From the NCBI GenBank assembly GCA_031385325.1, contig JANNBJ010000173.1:1-11327 (forward strand): a stretch of 11,327 nt of DNA. The letters are read 5' to 3'. Source of the stretch: SYFY01 sp031385325 (GTDB lineage: Bacteria; Pseudomonadota; Gammaproteobacteria; Pseudomonadales; Azotimanducaceae). The notes under the pieces are model-generated. The model made no database searches. It was given only the letters and a program-made list of their open reading frames with translations, and was not told the DNA's origin. This document shows, one piece after another, positions 1 to 5,523 of this stretch (its first letter is position 1; the number at the start of each line of letters is the position of its first letter). The translations under genes were made by a program, and so were the position numbers.

Positions 1-912
1 TACGATCACCTGATCATCGCCACCGGCAGCCGTGCGCGAAAACTGTCCATCGAAGGCAGCAATCTGGGTGGCATTCACTACCTGCGCAGCGTGGCTGATG
101 TCGATGCCATCCGCGGCGAAATGGCGCCGGGCAAAAAGCTCGTGATTGTTGGCGGAGGTTACATCGGCCTCGAGGTGGCCTCGGTTGCCGTGGTTGCGGG
201 ACTGGAAGTGCATGTCATTGAAATGGAGGCGCGCATTCTGCAACGAGTGACGACGCCGGACATGTCGGCGTATTACCACCAGCTACACGCTTCACGAGGT
301 GTGCACATCCATACCAGCACGGGTGTGAAAGGTTTCAGTGGCACGGGTGGGCGGGTCAACGCGGTGCTGGCGGGTGACACGTCGTTCCCCGCAGATCTGG
401 TCATCGTCGGCATCGGCATCATCCCCAATATCGAGATCGCGCGAGACGCCGGCATCACCTGCGATAACGGCATCGTCGTCGATGAACACTGCCGCACCAG
501 CGACCCGTTTGTCTACGCCATCGGCGATTGCACAAATCACCCCAATCCCCTGCTTGGGCGTCGATTGCGGCTCGAATCGGTTCCCAACGCGATGGATCAG
601 GCGCGAGTCGCCAGCGCCAATATTCGCGGCGACGCCAAAACCTATTCGGCCATTCCCTGGTTCTGGTCGGATCAATACGAACTGAAGTTGCAGATGGTGG
701 GGTTCTCGGCGGACGGCAACCAGCAGGTTCTGCGCGGTGACAAGGCAGCCAACCAGTTTGCGGTGTTCTATCTGAAGGATGGCATCGTGGTCGCAGCAGA
801 CGCGGTCAACAGCCCGAAGGAGTTCATGCTTTGCAAGCAGATGATCGGCAAACCGGTGGACGTCGCTAAACTGGCGGATCCCGCGCAGGATCTCAAGGCA
901 CTGCTGGTGTAG
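1..912 (+). CDS. FAD/NAD(P)-dependent ferredoxin reductase-type oxidoreductase, 5'-truncated by the window edge
   Basis: The frame is open from base 1, so the N-terminus lies outside the window; 303 residues remain of a family usually about 400 long. The fragment begins at the YDHLIIATGS segment (ATG motif that ends the first FAD-binding half). The NAD(P)H Rossmann motif GGGYIG is at fragment residues 51-56 and the second FAD motif YAIGDC at about 172-177. The C-terminal part contains PWFWSDQYELKLQMVG, typical of the reductase C-terminal domain of BphA4, rhodocoxin reductase and putidaredoxin reductase. The family passes electrons from NAD(P)H through FAD to a small [2Fe-2S] ferredoxin that serves a cytochrome P450 or a dioxygenase. 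No ferredoxin or oxygenase gene is visible here; one may lie upstream. The stop is TAG. The physiological electron acceptor cannot be told from the sequence. Confidence 0.9.
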   Translation, partial: YDHLIIATGSRARKLSIEGSNLGGIHYLRSVADVDAIRGEMAPGKKLVIVGGGYIGLEVASVAVVAGLEVHVIEMEARILQRVTTPDMSAYYHQLHASRGVHIHTSTGVKGFSGTGGRVNAVLAGDTSFPADLVIVGIGIIPNIEIARDAGITCDNGIVVDEHCRTSDPFVYAIGDCTNHPNPLLGRRLRLESVPNAMDQARVASANIRGDAKTYSAIPWFWSDQYELKLQMVGFSADGNQQVLRGDKAANQFAVFYLKDGIVVAADAVNSPKEFMLCKQMIGKPVDVAKLADPAQDLKALLV

Positions 913-919
913 TCGAGAG

Positions 920-942
920 CGAAGTCGGGGCAGCCGACTTCG
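920..942. terminator. Hairpin between convergent genes, candidate bidirectional terminator
   Basis: CGAAGTCGG (920-928) and CCGACTTCG (934-942) are perfect 9-bp inverted arms around a 5-base loop. The hairpin sits between the TAG of the oxidoreductase gene (912) and the stop of the minus-strand map gene (949), so it could end transcription from both sides. There is no clear T tract on either side, so intrinsic termination is inferred from position and stem strength only. Confidence 0.55.
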
Positions 943-948
943 AGTCCA

Positions 949-1689
949 TCAGGCCGTCACGACGATGGGTTCACGCTCCGTGACGATCAGCGTGTGCTCG
1001 AACTGGGCAACCAGCACACCCGGTGGCACGGACAGTGTCCAGCCATCGGCCTGTTCCTCAACCCAGTTGGCACGGTCACTGAAAAACGGCTCGATGGTGA
1101 GCACCATGCCCTTGGTCAACTTGCGCCGTTCATTGGGGTTGTCGACCGGCACGTACGACGGATCTTCGTGCAGTGATCGTCCGACGCCATGGCTGCCGAG
1201 GTTTTCGACGATTCGGTAACCTGCATTGTTCGCCTGTTTCTGCACTGTGGAACCAATCACATTGAGTGATCGCCCTGCGCGAACATGTCGAATGGCGGCG
1301 AGAACCGCTTCTTTCACCTGCTCGCAGATGCGGTACTGTTCCGCCGTTCCACCATCGAGAACAAACGACTCGCCCATATCGGCGACATAACCGTTCAGCT
1401 CGGCGGAGACGTCGATGTTGATCATGTCACCCGGTTCGAGACGGCGCGATCCGGGGATGCCGTGCGCCGCTTCTTCATTGATGCTGATACAGGTGGCGCC
1501 GGGGAACTTGTAGAACAGCTGGGGTGCCGAGCGTGCACCGCTTTGTTCAAGCGACGCCTGCCCGATCGCATCCAGCTCGGCCGTGGTCATGCCGTGACAC
1601 GCGGCACGTTTCATGGCCAGAAAAGCTCTGCGCACAGCGCGGCCTGCGCTCTGCAGCCCATTGATATCCTGACGGGTAATGGCATTCAT
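949..1689 (-). CDS. map: Type I methionine aminopeptidase
   Basis: A 246-residue cytosolic metalloprotease that removes the initiator Met from nascent proteins. All expected pita-bread-fold ligands are visible: substrate-site His76 (AAHGIP), metal ligands Asp93 (INIDVS) and Asp104 (YVADMGES), His167 (GSHGVGRSLHEDP), Glu200 (TIEPFF) and Glu231 (AQFEHT), plus the second His174. The usual GDTA-type segment around the second Asp is ADMGES here, so it may be a second MetAP paralogue and not the canonical copy next to rpsB; no rpsB is visible. The start is ATG at 1689 (MNAITRQ); I see no strong Shine-Dalgarno sequence before it. The gene is divergent from the CULT gene, and the 13-bp repeat array lies between the two starts. 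Confidence 0.95.
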   Translation of the reverse strand: MNAITRQDINGLQSAGRAVRRAFLAMKRAACHGMTTAELDAIGQASLEQSGARSAPQLFYKFPGATCISINEEAAHGIPGSRRLEPGDMINIDVSAELNGYVADMGESFVLDGGTAEQYRICEQVKEAVLAAIRHVRAGRSLNVIGSTVQKQANNAGYRIVENLGSHGVGRSLHEDPSYVPVDNPNERRKLTKGMVLTIEPFFSDRANWVEEQADGWTLSVPPGVLVAQFEHTLIVTEREPIVVTA

Positions 1690-1756
1690 CGGTGAATTGT
1701 AGGCGCATGGACATCCGGGCCGCCATGGCTGAATATCGATCTGGCTTCTGGGTGTA

Positions 1757-1808
1757 TGTCCTTAGTCGGTGTCCTTAGTAGTTGTCCTTAGTAGGTGTCC
1801 ACAGTCGG
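1757..1808. repeat. Four tandem 13-bp direct repeats in a divergent intergenic region
   Basis: Four head-to-tail units fill 1757-1769 (TGTCCTTAGTCGG), 1770-1782 (TGTCCTTAGTAGT), 1783-1795 (TGTCCTTAGTAGG) and 1796-1808 (TGTCCACAGTCGG). The core TGTCC is invariant, as is AGT at unit positions 8-10. The array lies between the map start (1689) and the CULT start (1835), ending 26 bases before the latter. It may be a small minisatellite or an iterated regulator-binding site; the sequence does not decide. Confidence 0.85.
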
Positions 1809-1834
1809 CCCACATTGCCGGTATCGGTATCCGC

Positions 1835-2206
1835 ATGTCGAACAACATTCTCAATCCTGATCAGAAAACCCGCGAGACCGACGACACCGGCCCCGCCAAG
1901 GATTTCATCTACTGTGCCCGGTGCTCATCCGTCATCGGTCACCTGTCCGACAAGACCGAAGTGAACGGCTCGTTTGATCACCACTGCACCAATCCACACG
2001 GCATCGACTTTCACCTCGGCTGTTTCAGTCAGGCACTGGGCTGCGCAATCTCAGGACAACGAATGGCTGCCGACAGCTGGTTTCCCGGCTTTCGATGGCG
2101 CATCGCCTCGTGCGAGCAGTGTCAAACCCATCTGGGCTGGTACTTCGATCGCCGCGACACCGAATTTTTCTACGGCCTGATCCTCAATCGCATTCAGTAC
2201 GAATAG
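1835..2206 (+). CDS. Stand-alone cereblon-type CULT-domain protein
   Basis: A 123-residue protein that is essentially one CULT domain, the thalidomide-binding fold of human cereblon. Two zinc knuckles are visible, Cys27/Cys30 (CARC) and Cys93/Cys96 (CEQC). Measured from the third cysteine, Trp82, Trp88 and Trp102 sit at -11, -5 and +9 and Phe104 at +11, matching human W380, W386, W400 and F402 relative to C391. Asn53 and His55 in NPHG match N351 and H353, and His99 matches H397. The human E377/H378 pair is Ala79/Asp80. Bacterial CULT proteins are known, for example from Magnetospirillum, but their cellular role is not established. A Lon-N domain and E3 ligase partners are absent, as expected in bacteria. 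The ATG at 1835 is preferred over GTG at 1769, which would place translation through the repeat array. The next gene begins 72 bases downstream. Confidence 0.9.
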   Translation: MSNNILNPDQKTRETDDTGPAKDFIYCARCSSVIGHLSDKTEVNGSFDHHCTNPHGIDFHLGCFSQALGCAISGQRMAADSWFPGFRWRIASCEQCQTHLGWYFDRRDTEFFYGLILNRIQYE

Positions 2207-2278
2207 AGCCAGCCGGGGCACCCTGTTCGCAGGTCTTCGCGGGCGGATACTTCGATGCCAAACTGATAGCATCCCGGC

Positions 2279-2809
2279 ATGACACGCACCACTCGCACCA
2301 TTAGTTCCATGGGCTCCATTAGTTCCATCAGCTCCAGCATCGAAATCGCCAAGGAGTACCTGCACTTCGGGGCGGCACACTTCACGATATTCAGCGCTAC
2401 GCAGCGCGAAGACCTGCACGGGCACAACTTCTATGTGACCGCGCGCATGGACTGCACCGTCGGTGATGATGGCCTCGCGTTCGACTACAACATCGTGAAA
2501 CAGGAAATGAAGGCGCTGTGTGATGCGCTGGATGAAAAGGTGTTGCTGCCAGAACACTCACCGCACATGACGATTGTCCGCGAGGCCGAGTACGTGATCG
2601 CGCACTTCAACGGCGAGCGCATTCCATTTCTCCCTCGTGACATCCTCATCCTGCCGCTGCGCAATATCACTGTGGAAGAACTGGCCAATCACATCCTGAC
2701 CACCCTGCGCGCCACACCGCGCATCGCGGCCTTGCCGCTGCTGAGTCTTGAAATCAAGGTTTCATCCGGACCGGGGCAATGGGCCGGCGCCACCTGGAGA
2801 CAAGCATGA
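2279..2809 (+). CDS. 6-pyruvoyl-tetrahydropterin synthase/QueD-family enzyme, PTPS-III-like
   Basis: A 176-residue T-fold pterin enzyme. The zinc ligands are His34 (FGAAHF), His47 and His49 (LHGH). The residues before HGH are R-E-D-L, giving the EXXHGH arrangement (Glu44). The Cys that serves as proton carrier in QueD and animal PTPS (CXXXHGH) is Arg43. EXXHGH is the signature described for PTPS-III, which makes 6-hydroxymethyl-dihydropterin from dihydroneopterin triphosphate and can bypass FolB. LAFDYNIVK (67-74), LDEKVLLPE (84-92), ILPLRNITVEELA and the C-terminal SGPGQWA resemble a bacterial COG0720 subgroup; the Asp-His dyad reads Asp85-Glu86 here. The N-terminus is a Ser/Ile-rich stretch from an 18-bp duplication, so Met11 (2309) is an alternative start; neither start has a good Shine-Dalgarno. 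The end overlaps the SDR start (ATGA). Confidence 0.8.
   Translation: MTRTTRTISSMGSISSISSSIEIAKEYLHFGAAHFTIFSATQREDLHGHNFYVTARMDCTVGDDGLAFDYNIVKQEMKALCDALDEKVLLPEHSPHMTIVREAEYVIAHFNGERIPFLPRDILILPLRNITVEELANHILTTLRATPRIAALPLLSLEIKVSSGPGQWAGATWRQA
2300..2335 (+). repeat. 18-bp tandem duplication inside the PTPS gene
   Basis: ATTAGTTCCATGGGCTCC (2300-2317) is followed directly by ATTAGTTCCATCAGCTCC (2318-2335), differing at two bases. It is in frame and encodes ISSMGS-ISSISS just before the conserved domain. It probably adds a flexible tail, or it is a non-coding leader if the true start is the internal ATG at 2309 or later. Confidence 0.8.
2796..2800 (+). promoter_or_regulatory. Shine-Dalgarno site that fixes the SDR start
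   Basis: GGAGA lies five bases before the ATG at 2806. It favours that start over the upstream in-frame ATG at 2779, which would add nine residues before the family's usual beta-strand start. Confidence 0.7.
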
Positions 2810-3501
2810 AAACACTGGTCATCACCGGCGCCTCAGCGGGCATCGGCCTGCATACGGCGCGTCTGTTCCTTGATCAGGGATACGCAGTGATCAACCTGTC
2901 GCGGCGACCTTGCCCGGCGGAGGGTGTCACGCACATCACTTGCGATCTGGCACAACCCGGTTTCATCAACGAGGTCGCGCCAACGCTCCGCTCGCAACTC
3001 GCCAACTCAACAAAAACCGTACTGATTCACAACGCTTCACTGCTGACCAATGACTCCGCTGCAAACACCACAAGCGACGCGCTGCGTCGCGTGTTCGAAG
3101 TCAACGTCATGGCACCAAACAGCCTGAATGGCCTCATCATCCCGATGCTGCGCAGTGGCTCGAGCATTCTCTACGTCGCATCGACCCTCGCCGAAAAGGC
3201 CGTGCCTGGCAGCTTCAGCTACGTCGCCAGCAAACATGCACAAATCGGCATGATGCGCGCGTTGACCCAGGATCTTGCCGGACAAGGCATTCATACCGCG
3301 GCAATCTGCCCAGGCTTCACTGATACCGAAATGCTGCGCCAGCACGTGCCTGCCGACGCGATGGATTTTGTCCGTAAAATGTCAGCGTTCGAACGATTGA
3401 TCGAGCCCGACGAAATCGCCAGAACGCTTCTGTTTGCAGCTGAAAATCCCGTGCTCAACGGCGCGGTGCTGCATGCCAATCTGGGGCAAGTGGAGAGGTG
3501 A
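2806..3501 (+). CDS. Short-chain dehydrogenase/reductase, possibly sepiapterin-reductase-like
   Basis: A 231-residue classical SDR with an N-terminal Rossmann fold. The NAD(P) motif TGASAGIG is at residues 7-14, Asn100 is in FEVNVMAP, the catalytic Ser126 is in YVAST and Tyr139/Lys143 are in SYVASK. PGFTDTEM (169-176) is the usual segment after the active site. The NNAG motif of many SDRs reads HNAS (75-78). It is likely a cytosolic NAD(P)H-dependent reductase of a carbonyl substrate. The gene overlaps the upstream pterin enzyme by four bases (ATGA), so the two are probably translationally coupled. That, together with general likeness to sepiapterin and pteridine reductases, suggests a pterin substrate, but this is inference. 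SDR substrates cannot be read from the motifs. Confidence 0.88.
   Translation: MKTLVITGASAGIGLHTARLFLDQGYAVINLSRRPCPAEGVTHITCDLAQPGFINEVAPTLRSQLANSTKTVLIHNASLLTNDSAANTTSDALRRVFEVNVMAPNSLNGLIIPMLRSGSSILYVASTLAEKAVPGSFSYVASKHAQIGMMRALTQDLAGQGIHTAAICPGFTDTEMLRQHVPADAMDFVRKMSAFERLIEPDEIARTLLFAAENPVLNGAVLHANLGQVER
3492..3498 (+). promoter_or_regulatory. Strong Shine-Dalgarno site for the beta-propeller gene
   Basis: GGAGAGG lies six bases before the ATG at 3505 and inside the last codons of the SDR gene. It supports ATG 3505 and suggests high translation of the propeller gene compared with its neighbours, most of which have weak sites. Confidence 0.7.
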
Positions 3502-3504
3502 ACC

Positions 3505-4662
3505 ATGCAACACGACCGACTGTTGGTAGCTACCCGTAAAGGTCTCTTCATTCTCAAGGGCGCTGATGACCGTTCACGCTGGTTGGTAGAGGAACCCCAC
3601 TTTCTCGGCCACATCATCCAGCATGCGGTGGTCGACCCACGTCGCCCCTCGACGATTCTGGTGGCCGCAAAAACCGGCCACCTTGGACCAACCGTGTTCC
3701 ATTCGTTGGACGATGGCAAGACGTGGCAGGAAGCAGAACGTCCACCCGCCTTTGCACGGTCAACAGACGGCACAACCGGACGCGTAGTGAGCCATACCTT
3801 CTGGCTGACACCCGGCCACGCGACCGAACCCGGCGTGTGGTGGGCAGGCAGTTCCCCCCAGGCGCTGTGGCGCAGCGACGACGATGGCCGCACCTGGTTG
3901 GGTGTGGCTGGTTTTAATGATCATCCCGACTATGCACTGCGCACTGAAGATCCACAGGGCGGCACCCCCGATGGTCCCGTACTGCATTCGATCCTCATCG
4001 ACCCACGCAATGCCGATCACATGTATTTCGGCCTGTCCGGTGGTGGTGTGTGGGAGACCGGGGATCACGGCGACAGCTGGACACCGCTGAACGAAGGCAT
4101 GGCAACGGTGCTGGCCGATCCTGACGCGCCGCCATCCCCGGATCAACCTACCACACTGGCCTGGGAACCGATTGGCTCTTCCCATGATCCGCACTGCATC
4201 CAGTTACATCCGCAGAACCCGGACATCCTCTATCAGCAGAATCACTGTGGCATCTACCGGCTGGAACGGCCGGCGAGTCGCTGGACCCGCATCGGTCGTA
4301 ACATGCCGACGGACGTCGGCGACATCGGCTTCGTGATCGGTCTGCATCCACGGGAACCCAACACCGCCTGGGTATTCCCGATGGACGGCACCGACGTGTG
4401 GCCACGAACCAGCCCCGACGGCAAACCAGCCGTGTATGCCACCCACGATGCCGGCCAGACGTGGCAACGCAAGGACCAGGGCTTTCCGGCGCGTGGCTGG
4501 TTTACGGTCAAACGGCAGGGGCTGGCCGTTGATCATCACGACACAGTCGGCATCTACCTCGGCACCACCAGCGGTGAAGTCTGGGCATCTACAGACGCCG
4601 GTGAATCCTGGCGGCAGATCGCGGCCCATCTGCCGGAAATCTACGCGGTGGAAGCGGGCTGA
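3505..4662 (+). CDS. BNR/Asp-box beta-propeller protein (sialidase- or sortilin-like repeats)
   Basis: A 385-residue protein with five clear Asp-box repeats (S/T-x-D-x-G-x-x-W): SLDDGKTW (67-74), SDDDGRTW (124-131), TGDHGDSW (185-192), THDAGQTW (313-320) and STDAGESW (362-369). Database pipelines usually call such proteins exo-sialidase-like or WD40/YVTN/BNR-like, but Asp boxes mark the propeller fold and not catalysis. I do not see the arginine triad of a true sialidase with confidence. It begins MQHDRLLVATRKGLFIL without a signal peptide, so it is probably cytosolic. Its stop shares a base with the start of the MoaD-like gene (TGATG), which suggests coupled translation and a shared job. The function is unknown; binding the small partner or its target is a plausible inference. 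Confidence 0.85.
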   Translation: MQHDRLLVATRKGLFILKGADDRSRWLVEEPHFLGHIIQHAVVDPRRPSTILVAAKTGHLGPTVFHSLDDGKTWQEAERPPAFARSTDGTTGRVVSHTFWLTPGHATEPGVWWAGSSPQALWRSDDDGRTWLGVAGFNDHPDYALRTEDPQGGTPDGPVLHSILIDPRNADHMYFGLSGGGVWETGDHGDSWTPLNEGMATVLADPDAPPSPDQPTTLAWEPIGSSHDPHCIQLHPQNPDILYQQNHCGIYRLERPASRWTRIGRNMPTDVGDIGFVIGLHPREPNTAWVFPMDGTDVWPRTSPDGKPAVYATHDAGQTWQRKDQGFPARGWFTVKRQGLAVDHHDTVGIYLGTTSGEVWASTDAGESWRQIAAHLPEIYAVEAG

Positions 4663-4922
4663 TGCGGGTACTGATCCCATCGCCACTGCAGTCCTACACT
4701 GGCGGCGAGCGACTGGTGATCGCAACCGGTGCACAGCTTAAGAATCTGCTCGATGACCTGGATCGCCAGTACCCCGGCATCCGCTTTCGCATGATCGACG
4801 AACAGGATCAGGTGCGGCCACACATGATGATCTACGTGCATGGCGAGCGGACCCGAGCGCTCGACACATCGCTGGACGCCTGCGAAGAAGTTGTCATCAT
4901 GCAGGCGCTCTCGGGTGGATAG
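4662..4922 (+). CDS. MoaD/ThiS-like small sulfur-carrier-type protein
   Basis: An 86-residue protein with the expected beta-grasp size and a C-terminal Gly-Gly (85-86, ALSGG) that ends exactly at the stop. In MoaD, ThiS and related carriers the terminal glycine is adenylated and converted to a thiocarboxylate for sulfur transfer, or can form isopeptide-like conjugates. The internal pattern LKNLLDDLDRQYPGI (26-40) followed by HMMIYVHGE and EEVVIMQALSGG matches the family outline. No MoaE, MoeB/ThiF, ThiG or JAMM-peptidase gene is nearby, so its role in molybdopterin synthesis is doubtful. The ATG at 4662 overlaps the stop of the propeller gene by one base, and the closest functional link visible is that partner. 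Confidence 0.82.
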   Translation: MRVLIPSPLQSYTGGERLVIATGAQLKNLLDDLDRQYPGIRFRMIDEQDQVRPHMMIYVHGERTRALDTSLDACEEVVIMQALSGG

Positions 4923-4942
4923 CCGGAGCTTGTCGAAAGAAG
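4923..4942. repeat. Possible remnant of a CTTGTCGAAG-type dispersed palindromic repeat
   Basis: GAGCTTGTCGAAAG (within 4923-4940) resembles the short dispersed intergenic element found in many proteobacteria that encodes FDKLR in a shadow frame. Only one imperfect half is visible, in the 59-base gap between the MoaD-like and RmlC-like genes. Confidence 0.35.
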
Positions 4943-4981
4943 AGGCAACACGACATATCGTCACAGGAGACTGCACACGTC

Positions 4982-5518
4982 ATGAAGTTTGTTGAAACAC
5001 GTCTTGCGGGACTGTGGCAGATTGATCTGGAACTACGCACCGATGATCGCGGATTTCTGGCACGAACCTACTGTGATGACGAGTTCACGGCGCACGGCCT
5101 GAACACCCGCTGGCCACAGTGCAACCTTTCGCTGACACGACGCACTGGCATGCTGCGAGGCATGCACTTTCAGGCCGACCCCTTCCCCGAGATCAAGCTG
5201 ATCCGCTGCGCTGTCGGCGCCGTCTTCGATGTGCTGGTCGACGTGCGTCCGTCCTCACCCACCTTTGGCCAATGGGAGGGTTTCGAGCTGAGCGCGTTGA
5301 ATCGCACGATGCTCTATGTACCCGGCGGTTTTGCACATGGTTACCAGACCCTGATGGACAACTGCGAAGTGTTTTACCAGATGTCGGAGTTCTACAAGCC
5401 TGATCTGGCGCGCGGCATTCATTACGCTGATCCGGATGTGGCGATCGCGTGGCCACTCGCAAACCCCGAACTGTCCCCAAAGGATGAAACGCTGCCACGC
5501 CTGAAATCACTGGTCTGA
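4982..5518 (+). CDS. dTDP-4-dehydrorhamnose 3,5-epimerase family protein (RmlC-like cupin)
   Basis: A 178-residue cupin of the usual RmlC length. The substrate-binding Arg59 and catalytic-base His62 are in LRGMHFQ, Lys72 in IKLIRC, VFDVLVDVR at 81-89, FGQW at 95-98, PGGFAHGY at 114-121, and the acid Tyr132 in VFYQMSEFY. SPKDETLP closes the domain. RmlC epimerises C3 and C5 of dTDP-4-keto-6-deoxyglucose on the way to dTDP-L-rhamnose. No rmlA, rmlB or rmlD gene is visible, so this orphan copy may act on a related nucleotide sugar or serve genes elsewhere. AGGAGA at 4965-4970 is the best ribosome-binding site, though about 12 bases from the ATG. The stop is five bases before the next start. Confidence 0.88.
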   Translation: MKFVETRLAGLWQIDLELRTDDRGFLARTYCDDEFTAHGLNTRWPQCNLSLTRRTGMLRGMHFQADPFPEIKLIRCAVGAVFDVLVDVRPSSPTFGQWEGFELSALNRTMLYVPGGFAHGYQTLMDNCEVFYQMSEFYKPDLARGIHYADPDVAIAWPLANPELSPKDETLPRLKSLV

Positions 5519-5523
5519 TCACC

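Noticed and set aside
1285..1695. Plus-strand open frame of 136 codons
   Set aside because: It is antisense to map, whose catalytic residues are all present.
1769..1834. N-terminal extension of the CULT protein from GTG 1769
   Set aside because: It would translate the repeat array, adds 22 residues with no family likeness, and the ATG at 1835 gives a normal single-domain protein.
2207..2278. Promoter for the PTPS gene in the 72-base gap
   Set aside because: I find no convincing -35/-10 pair at correct spacing, so no promoter is called.
3291..3893. Minus-strand open frame of 200 codons
   Set aside because: It crosses the SDR/propeller junction antisense; both sense genes carry clear motifs and ribosome-binding sites.
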